Assembly (NCBI GenBank): GCA_934183355.1
Contig: CAKPST010000008.1
Coordinates: forward strand, 1 to 39,754
Reading direction: 5' to 3'
DNA: 39,754 nt
From: an uncultured Prevotella sp.
Lineage (GTDB): Bacteria; Bacteroidota; Bacteroidia; Bacteroidales; Bacteroidaceae
Part shown: positions 17,477 to 25,400 of the stretch, piece after piece
How the letters are laid out: the number at the start of each line of letters is the position of its first letter
How positions within the stretch are numbered: the first letter of the stretch is position 1
Made by a program: the position numbers and the translations under genes
Notes under the pieces: model-generated
The model's input: the letters and a program-made list of their open reading frames with translations, nothing else
Databases searched by the model: none
What the model was told of the DNA's origin: nothing

Positions 17477-19105
17477 ATGGATTTCAATTTCATCGGGACC
17501 GTTTGGTCTCTCTTGCCTCCTGTCGTTGCCATTGCGTTGGCGTTGAAGACCAAGGAGGTATATTCTTCGTTGTTCGTTGGCATCGTATTGGGTGCGGTGC
17601 TGTTTTGTCTGTCGATGGGTACTGGCTTCGAGGGATTTTTGTCGCATCTGCTCAACGATACAGTGGGCGAAGGCAATGACGCAAAATCGTATGGACTCAT
17701 ACATTGTCTGTCCGACCCGTGGAACGTTGGCATTATCGTCTTTCTCGTTGTCCTCGGTTCCATAGTGTCGCTGATGAACAAGGCTGGCGGTTCGGCAGCG
17801 TTCGGTCGCTGGGCTGCACGTCATATCAAGTCGAAGATAGGAGCACAGTTGGCAACCATTGTCCTTGGTCTGCTCATCTTCATCGACGACTATTTCAACT
17901 GTCTCACTGTTGGTTCGGTGATGCGTCCCATCACAGTACGTCATGGTGTGACAAAGGAAAAACTCGCCTATCTCATCGACTCCACGGCAGCTCCAGTATG
18001 TATCATCTCGCCCATTTCGAGTTGGGCAGCAGCAGTGTCGGGCTTCGTGTCTGGTGGCGAGAACGGACTCGCACTCTTCTGTCAAGCCATACCGTTCAAT
18101 TTTTATGCCTTCTTCACCATCATCTTTATGTTGATGATAGTGAGAAGCGGATTCGACTTCAAGGCTATGAGCAAGTATGATGAGCGTTGGAAGGAATGGT
18201 ATGAGCGCACGGGTGGACAGCTCGACGAGGTGATAGACACCAAGTTGCATGTCATAGAGCATGGTGTGGGAGCCAATCAGAGCAAGAAGGCGTCGCAGCC
18301 TGGTTCGGTTGCCGACCTTGTTGTGCCAATCATCATGCTCATCGTGTTCTGTATGACAGGCATGGTGTATTCTGGTGGATACTTTGACGCTGCAGGTCCC
18401 AACTATCACAACTTCGTCGATGCTTTCGCTGCAAGCAATGCTTCGGTGGGATTGGTGATAGGTTCGCTTGCCGCACTGATATTGACTATAATGATGTTTG
18501 TGGTGCGTCGCACGCTGAAGTTCGACGATGCAATGAGTTGTCTTATTAAAGGTTTCGAGGCAATGGTGCCAGCAGTGCTCATTCTGACACTTGCATGGAC
18601 ATTGAAGAGCATGACCGACTCATTGGGTGCAGCCCAGTATGTGTCGGGTGTGGTGGCAAGTAGTGCCGCCGGACTACAGATGCTTCTCCCTGCCATCATC
18701 TTCATTGTAGCAGCTATGCTGGCATTTGCCACAGGCACGTCGTGGGGAACGTTCGGCATACTCATCCCCATTTGTCTTGCCGTGTTCCCAGCTGCTGAGC
18801 CACTGCGCATCATTTCCATTTCGGCATGTATGGCTGGTGCTGTGTGTGGCGACCATGTGTCGCCTATATCCGACACCACAATTATGGCATCTGCAGGAGC
18901 CGAGTGCAAGCATGTACACCATGTGTCGTCGCAGTTGCCATACGCGCTGACTGTTGCCGCCGTATCGTTCTTGACCTTTGTGGTGGCAGGCTTCACGCAG
19001 TCGCTTGGTGTAGTGGCAAGTGCCGTGGTGTCGTGGATATGTGGAGTGGCGTTGTTGTTGGTGGCATTGACAATGCTGAAGAGATTGAACAAGCCGCAAA
19101 TCTAA
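17477..19105 (+). CDS. Na+/H+ antiporter, NhaC family
   Basis: Polytopic inner-membrane protein of 542 residues that would exchange sodium for protons, or malate/lactate as in some relatives. Family features are the N-terminal GTVWSLLPPVVAIALALKTKEVYSSLFVGI, the motif FIDDYFNCLTVGSVMRPI near residue 140, STAAPVCIISPISSWAAAVSG near 172-192, and ATGTSWGTFGILIPI and CGDHVSPISDTTIMAS in the C-terminal half. I chose ATG 17477 because the in-frame ATG at 17405 lies inside the arm of the 29-bp hairpin and the family begins at the WSLLPP segment. It follows fumarase, so a role in C4-dicarboxylate traffic is possible but unproven. The gene ends 10 bp from the convergent MATE gene. Confidence 0.88.
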   Translation: MDFNFIGTVWSLLPPVVAIALALKTKEVYSSLFVGIVLGAVLFCLSMGTGFEGFLSHLLNDTVGEGNDAKSYGLIHCLSDPWNVGIIVFLVVLGSIVSLMNKAGGSAAFGRWAARHIKSKIGAQLATIVLGLLIFIDDYFNCLTVGSVMRPITVRHGVTKEKLAYLIDSTAAPVCIISPISSWAAAVSGFVSGGENGLALFCQAIPFNFYAFFTIIFMLMIVRSGFDFKAMSKYDERWKEWYERTGGQLDEVIDTKLHVIEHGVGANQSKKASQPGSVADLVVPIIMLIVFCMTGMVYSGGYFDAAGPNYHNFVDAFAASNASVGLVIGSLAALILTIMMFVVRRTLKFDDAMSCLIKGFEAMVPAVLILTLAWTLKSMTDSLGAAQYVSGVVASSAAGLQMLLPAIIFIVAAMLAFATGTSWGTFGILIPICLAVFPAAEPLRIISISACMAGAVCGDHVSPISDTTIMASAGAECKHVHHVSSQLPYALTVAAVSFLTFVVAGFTQSLGVVASAVVSWICGVALLLVALTMLKRLNKPQI

Positions 19106-19115
19106 TAGTGTGAAC

Positions 19116-20420
19116 TTATATCTTGCCGTGATATAGATTACGTTTGAATAAGACGGTCTGCACCACTCCGCGTGTTGCGAGATACACGAGGAAGGCAATC
19201 CATAGAGCGTGGTTGTGTAGATGCTTGCGTAGCATGATGTAAATGGCAAAGAACAATGCCGCAGAAACAGCCGACGACAGCAGCATGCCACGTGTGGATG
19301 TGGTGCCGATGAATACGCCGTCCCATACGAACGCTGCCATGCCACACATCGGAATGAGCACTGCCCAAGTGAGATAGTCGGCAGATGCGGCTATCACGTC
19401 GGTGTTGTCGGTGAGCAGCGAGAGAAAGGCAGAGCCTCCGACGGCATATACCAATGTGTATATGGCAGCGAGGACTATGCCCCAACCAAAGAGTCGACGT
19501 ATGGTCAGACAGAATTCCTTTTGGTTGTCTGCGCCATACAGTCGTCCACACAGAGCCTCTCCTGCATAGGCGAATCCGTCCATAACATAAGAGAAGAGAG
19601 TGAAGAGCTGCATAAGCAATGTATTGACGGCAAGCACTACGGTGCCTTGTGATGCTCCAGCAGATAGAAAATAGAAGTTGACAGACACGATGAACAATGT
19701 GCGTAGGAATATGTCGCGGTTGACGCTGAAGAAACGGCTCATCGCTTGTCTGTCAATGATAGTATGCCAATGGATGCGGTGTGCGAGACGTTTGCCGTAG
19801 GTGCGTGCCCATAGATAGAGCGACACTATGAGTCCGGCATATTGTGCCGTGAGTGTACCGAGTGCCACGCCCTCTATCTTCATGTCCATTCCGTAGACAA
19901 AGACAAGGCTTGCCACTATGTTCACCACATTCTGCATGATGCTTATCATCATTGGCAGACGAGTGTTCTGCATGCCTATATACCATCCCGTGAGACTATA
20001 TAGGCACAGCATAGCAGGCGCTCCCCATACGCATATATTAAAATATGTCAGTGTGGCGGTGCGTATGTCGTCCGATGGATTGATGATGGCAAGCGCCACG
20101 CTGCCTATCGGAGCTTGGAGTATAATTACGGCAATGGCTATGCCGAGTGCTACGGTCAGGGAGCGTGCGAGCAACGAGGCGATGCCGTCGAGGTCGCGAC
20201 TGCCGAGCGACTGTGATGTCATGCCACTCGTTCCCATGCGTAGAAATCCGCATAGCCAATATATAACGTTGAATATCATGCTGCCGACGGCTATAGCGCC
20301 AATATAGACAGCCGACCCCATGTGTCCTGAAATCGCCGTGTCGACAAGTCCGAGCAATGGTACGGTGATATTAGTGACGATGGACGGCAGGGCGATATTC
20401 AGTATTTTTCGATTCATCAA
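19116..20420 (-). CDS. MATE-family multidrug/Na+ exporter
   Basis: A 434-residue polytopic inner-membrane protein, the usual length for MATE transporters, with about 12 hydrophobic helices. The family start is clear (ALPSIVTNITVPLLGLVDTAISGHMGSAVYIGAIAVGSMIF), as is the internal repeat at about residue 230 (NRDIFLRTLFIVSVNFYFLSAGASQGTVVLAVNTLLMQ). The pattern resembles the DinF-like branch. It starts 3 nt after the YitT-family stop and is surely its operon partner. The substrate is unknown. Confidence 0.92.
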   Translation of the reverse strand: MMNRKILNIALPSIVTNITVPLLGLVDTAISGHMGSAVYIGAIAVGSMIFNVIYWLCGFLRMGTSGMTSQSLGSRDLDGIASLLARSLTVALGIAIAVIILQAPIGSVALAIINPSDDIRTATLTYFNICVWGAPAMLCLYSLTGWYIGMQNTRLPMMISIMQNVVNIVASLVFVYGMDMKIEGVALGTLTAQYAGLIVSLYLWARTYGKRLAHRIHWHTIIDRQAMSRFFSVNRDIFLRTLFIVSVNFYFLSAGASQGTVVLAVNTLLMQLFTLFSYVMDGFAYAGEALCGRLYGADNQKEFCLTIRRLFGWGIVLAAIYTLVYAVGGSAFLSLLTDNTDVIAASADYLTWAVLIPMCGMAAFVWDGVFIGTTSTRGMLLSSAVSAALFFAIYIMLRKHLHNHALWIAFLVYLATRGVVQTVLFKRNLYHGKI

Positions 20421-20423
20421 TTA

Positions 20424-21314
20424 TTATGCTATTTTGTCAAATCCCTCGCCGAATACACCATGACAGAATGTCTGTGATACGAGAGCGTCGGGGTCAATTT
20501 CCTTGACGAGGCTGAAAACATCTTGCGATTCATACTTGCGTGTCATAACAATAAGCATCTCTACTTCTTGCTTGCTATACCATCCCTTGCCATTGACAAC
20601 GGTGACACCTCGATGTACACGATGATTTATGACATCGGCTATCTCCTTGTATTTCTTGGATATGATGATAAACTGCACAGTCTGGCGTGTGCCGTTGACG
20701 ATGTAGTCGCATGTGATGCTCGCCACAAGTGTGAACACAATACCATACACGATGGTCTCCATACTATGGAAGAGGAAATATGAAGAAGAGATGATGATAC
20801 AGTCGACAAACTGCATGGCTCTACCAAAGCTCACACGGAAGTACTTGTTGAGCAACACGGTGAGAATATCGGTGCCACCAGTAGAGCCGTTGTGCGAGAA
20901 TACGATGCCAAGACCAGCACCAGCAAGAAAACCAGCGATGAGCACGTGCATGAATTTGTCTTCACCCGGAGTCATTATAGGGTAAGCCTCGAATATAGGC
21001 TGCAATATACTGATGATGAACGACATGATGCCCACACCTATGATGGTGCGCCAAAAGAATTGTTTGGTAAGTGCCGATATCGCTATGATAAGCATCAAGA
21101 CGTTGAGTGCGAGCACTGATGTTCCTGCAGGTATATTAGTGGCATAGTATATGAGTGCCGACACACCGGCAACACCGCCCATTACGACTTTCTCTGGCAG
21201 TGTGTATGCACAATAGCCAAATGAGTAGAGAAAGATGCCGAATGTGATGAAGAAGAGATCCTTGGCGCTGCTCTTAAATCTTTTCACCGGTAACTTAACT
21301 TTAGATTCTTCCAT
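20424..21314 (-). CDS. YitT-family membrane protein (DUF161/DUF2179)
   Basis: A 296-residue protein. The membrane half has five or six helices with the family signatures PEKVVMGGVAGVSALIYY near residue 43 and FSHNGSTGGTDILTVLLNKYF near 140-160. The C-terminal cytosolic DUF2179 domain covers about 220-285 (VINHRVHRGVTVVNGKGWYSKQEVEMLIVMTRKYE...IDPDALVSQTF). The function of the family is unknown. It is the first member of a tight pair with the MATE gene and lies 89 nt downstream of the NigD-like gene; no promoter box is visible in that gap. Confidence 0.92.
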   Translation of the reverse strand: MEESKVKLPVKRFKSSAKDLFFITFGIFLYSFGYCAYTLPEKVVMGGVAGVSALIYYATNIPAGTSVLALNVLMLIIAISALTKQFFWRTIIGVGIMSFIISILQPIFEAYPIMTPGEDKFMHVLIAGFLAGAGLGIVFSHNGSTGGTDILTVLLNKYFRVSFGRAMQFVDCIIISSSYFLFHSMETIVYGIVFTLVASITCDYIVNGTRQTVQFIIISKKYKEIADVINHRVHRGVTVVNGKGWYSKQEVEMLIVMTRKYESQDVFSLVKEIDPDALVSQTFCHGVFGEGFDKIA

Positions 21315-21403
21315 GATGATTTCTTGAATGTTATTATTGTTAATAATAGTTTGCCTTTATTATTGTTGTTTATTTATTCGAGGTATTCTATTTTGAATAT
21401 TCT

Positions 21404-22189
21404 TTATCTTATAGCTTTCTCAAATTGTCCACTCTGTGCAGAGCTTAATCCTTGTATGCTTGTGCTGCCTTTGCGGGTGGAATATTTGAATGTGATGTTT
21501 CTTGGTCCTCCGAATGATGTCCAGCGCAGTGTCATGTCCACGGTCTTGCCATTGGTGTTGGGCAATTTGTCGAGGCGAAAAGCCACGACACCATCGCTCC
21601 AGTAGCCACCCTTCACGCCTTGTGCGTTGTGATAAAAGGTGAGGTCATATGGATTTGAGTTGTTTGTTGGAGCAAGATTCACGATATGCGGAACAGAATT
21701 GGCTGCCCATTGTGTGCGGAAGTGCAGCGTTAGGTAGCCGTCCTCGCATACTGTCCATTCACGAAGCAGGTCTACTGGGTCCTGACGGAAGTTTGATGGG
21801 TCGTCGACATCAGCAAGAGATGCAGCCATCGGCTTTGTCAGAATGCTGTCTATCCAGTTTACATACACTTCAAATTTGCGTATGCTTGCTGGGCGTGTTA
21901 GCAGTCGGTAGTTGACAAAAGCCCTCACCTCACGATTGGCGTATGGCGACGCCTTCATGTTGGTGGCGTTCATGAGTGTAGAGTCGTCGAGCTGCATGTA
22001 GAACGACGAGCCATCGGCTGATGGCTTGACGGTGACTACAGCATTGGGACGATTAATCGGAAACGACGGAAAGTCGTCGTTGTCGTTGTCGCATGATGCC
22101 ACAATGATGCTTGTGGCAAATACTATTGCCACAGCGAATAGGAGGTTGACGACCTTCCATGTGTGTGATGTATAACGATGTTGTTGCAT
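21404..22189 (-). CDS. NigD-like lipoprotein
   Basis: A 261-residue lipoprotein resembling the NigD family first named from the nigrescin bacteriocin locus of Prevotella nigrescens. It has a lipobox (IIVASC, acyl cysteine C33) followed by DNDNDD, which may direct it to the cell surface. An N-terminal beta domain (about 45-115) is followed by a C-terminal beta-rich domain ending SFGGPRNITFKYSTRKG. I start it at 22189. The open frame runs on upstream to 22270, but that extension crosses the -7 box at 22240-22247 and has no signal-peptide logic. There is no bacteriocin gene nearby, so NigD here is a name, not a function. Confidence 0.78.
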   Translation of the reverse strand: MQQHRYTSHTWKVVNLLFAVAIVFATSIIVASCDNDNDDFPSFPINRPNAVVTVKPSADGSSFYMQLDDSTLMNATNMKASPYANREVRAFVNYRLLTRPASIRKFEVYVNWIDSILTKPMAASLADVDDPSNFRQDPVDLLREWTVCEDGYLTLHFRTQWAANSVPHIVNLAPTNNSNPYDLTFYHNAQGVKGGYWSDGVVAFRLDKLPNTNGKTVDMTLRWTSFGGPRNITFKYSTRKGSTSIQGLSSAQSGQFEKAIR

Positions 22190-22239
22190 GGCTAACGATT
22201 TATTGTTCAGGTGTCGGTAGTCCTGATTGTTATTCGGGG

Positions 22240-22247
22240 CAAAGTTA
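22240..22247 (-). promoter_or_regulatory. Candidate -7 box of the NigD-like gene
   Basis: On the minus strand this reads TAACTTTG, a full TAnnTTTG match. A CTTG lies 20 nt upstream (22268-22271). It is 50 nt before the start at 22189 and decides against the longer open frame. Confidence 0.65.
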
Positions 22248-22338
22248 CAATTTAATATTAAAAAAAACAAGAAACAAAGTAAAGGATTTTTTTTAATCTA
22301 TTAATAGCCATAAGTGTGGTAATAAAATCCTTATTTGT

Positions 22339-22369
22339 TTTGCCATTTTGCATAATTACACTATCTTTG
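22339..22369 (+). promoter_or_regulatory. Promoter of the alpha-2-macroglobulin operon
   Basis: TTTG (22339-22342), a 19-nt spacer and TATCTTTG (22362-22369) form a full Bacteroidetes promoter, 77 nt before the start codon. It diverges from the NigD-like promoter about 90 bp away. Confidence 0.8.
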
Positions 22370-22446
22370 TAAATGATATACGCAATAATAATGCAATATA
22401 TCACTCGGCAACCCATTATATGATAAAACAGAAAAACAGATAGGAT

Positions 22447-25400
22447 ATGAAAAGGTCAAGACTCATCTCTATAGCATTGGCATTGCTGATGCCGTTGGCT
22501 GCTATTGCCGACACCTACACGTCGTTGTGGAAACAATATGACGCTGCTTTGCATAAGGACCATCCGCAGACCGCCCTAAAGCTACTCCTACAGATTACGG
22601 ACAAGGCGCAGCGTGAGCGTGCCTATGGACATCTGCTCAAAGCGCAGCTTGCCACTGCCGAACAGCAGATGACTGTGGCTCCCGATTCGCTTCAGCCGGC
22701 TGTCGAACGGTTGAAGTTGTGGGAGCAGGCTGCCGTGAAGAGTGGCGACAAGGTGCTGGCTGCAATCTATCAGTCGGTGCTTGGCTCTGTTTATTCGTGC
22801 ACCGCCAGCAGATTTGACGATGCCGAGGCTCTGAGCAAGTCTTACTTCAAGAAGTCGATGTCTGCCCCCGATGCGCTTGCCAAAGCTTATGCCACGGGCT
22901 ATGAACCATTTGTTGTGGACGGTGTCGACTCCAAATATTATTACGACGACATGCTGCACATCATCGGTATACGAGCCGATGCTTATACTGCCATGCACGA
23001 CTATTATGCGTCGCATGGCAAGCGTGAGGGCGCACTGCTTACGGCTCTCGAACTCGTCAAGAAGGCACGCCGTGCCAATGACGAGGGACGTGTTAAGAAG
23101 TCTAAGTACATCATGTCGCTCGATTCGTTGGCACGAGAATATGGCGACCTTCTGCCATGTGGCGAGGTGGCTATAGAACGCTATGCTTACATGGAGAATG
23201 CCGAAGATGTGACTGCCGAGGAGAAGATGAGCTACATCAACTATGCACTCATGAAGTGGGGTGCATGGGAGCGCATGAACATTCTGCGCAATGCACAGCG
23301 CCGACTGACACTGCCGTCATTCCATGCTTCGCTTGGTGGCGAGCTGGCGTTGCCTGGAGTGCCACGCAAGGTTGTGGTGATGTCGCTCAATAATATAGGC
23401 GAACTGCGTCTCACAGCCACACGTCTCAACATCGACGGCACAACCCAGCTCGACCCTTCTGTCGACAAGGACTATCAGCGTCTGCGTCGTAGCATCATAC
23501 CAGGCGAACAGCCCATCACCGACATGCGCCGTTATGTCGGTCAGCCAGCCTACAAGACCATCAGCGACACGCTTGAATTGAAAGGCTTGCGGTCGGGAAT
23601 GTATCTCGTCGAACTCTCTACCGACAATGTTAGTGTCCCCGTTGAGCGCCATCTACTGCGTGTGTGCAATCTCTATCCAGTGATGGAGTCATTGCCCGGC
23701 AAGCGCTATCGCATTGCTGTGCTCGACGCAACACATGGCACAGCAGTAAAGGATGCCAAGGTGGATGTGGTGATGTCGGTTGATAAGGATGGCAAAGAGT
23801 TGGTGAAGACATTCACTACAGATGCCAATGGTGAGGTGTATGTCGATTATGCTTCTACCGAGCCGCGCTCCTTCCGTGTCTACACCGACGAGGAGCGAGC
23901 CTTCCCTATGAGCGTGATGTCGGGTCGATTCTATTATTATTCTAATAAGTCTACCATCACACAGACCACCATATACACCGACCGCCGCATCTATCGACCA
24001 GGACAGACGGTGCATGCAGCAGCCATTGCATATACATATAATAATAAGGTGTTCAAGGGTGAGCCTCAGTCTGGCAAACAGATGACCATCACTCTGCGCA
24101 ATGCCAATCGCAAGGAAGTGGCGCGTCAGACCGTCACCACCGACGAATATGGTATGGCTTCTGCCGACTTCGTGTTGCCATCAAGTGGACTCACTGGCAT
24201 TTATACATTGCACAGCGACCTTGGCAACAGCACGTATGCCAACTTCTCTGTCGAGGAGTATAAGCGTCCTACGTTCAAGGTCGACTTTGAGAAATACACA
24301 GCCAAGTATGTAGCTGGTGACACTGTTCGTCTCAAGGGTGTGGCAAAGAGTTTTGCTGGAGTGCCAGTGCAGGGTGCCAAGGTTGCCGTACAGGTGATGC
24401 GTCGCCCCGCTATGTTCTGGCGTGGTGTTGGTGTCGACCGCAAACTTGAGACAGTGCTCATCGACACAGTCCAGACCGCAGCCGACGGTACATTCATTGC
24501 CGCCGTGCCGATGCTTATGCCCGACACATACGACGAGCATCCGCGCCGCTACTATACATTCGACATCAATGCGAATGTCACTGATGTGTCGGGTGAAACA
24601 CGCACTGCCGAGACATCACTCCCACTCAGCGACCGTTCGACAATACTCACATGCGATCTCCCCGACAAGTCGTTGCGTGATAGTCTGCGCACCGTTACAT
24701 TCGCCTATCGCAACAATGCTGGCGAACCTATAGACGGCGACGTCACCTATTATATCGACAACCAACGCTATGTATGCAAGGCTAACACGCCAGCCAAGAT
24801 AGATGCTGAGGCTCTTGGCTCAGCTCGTCATCGTCTCATGGCTGTATGTGGTAGCGACACGCTGCGCACGGCGTTCACCACATTCACATTGCAAGACCTC
24901 AAGACCCCTGTCGCAACTCACGACTGGTTCTATCAGTCGGCAAGCCGATTCCCCGATGGCGGTCCTGTGTTCATACAGATAGGTTCAAGCGACTCTATCC
25001 AGCACATTGTCTACACTCTCATCTCTGGCGACAAGATAATAGAGGAGGGTAGAGCCGACCTCAAGAACGAGCTTCGCACTCGCGCTCTTATGTACAAGCC
25101 TGAGTGGGGCGACGGTGTTACTCTCTCTGTAGCATGGGTGAAGAATGGTCAAAGTTACAAGCACACAGCCCGAATAGAACGACCGCTGCCCGACACTCGT
25201 CTCAATCTCAAGTGGACTACATTCCGCGACCGCCTCGTTCCTGGTCAGCGCGAAACATGGACACTCAACATAACACGCCCCGACGGTACACCTGCACGAG
25301 CACAGTTGCTTGCCACTCTCTACGACAAGTCGCTCGACGAGATTCGCCAGCATAGCATGCGCTTCTCGCTCCCAGCATACATCAATGTGCCTTGGCTTTC

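Noticed and set aside
22190..22270. N-terminal extension of the NigD-like protein
   Set aside because: The extra 27 codons overlap a full -7 box, and the lipoprotein signal starts naturally at 22189.
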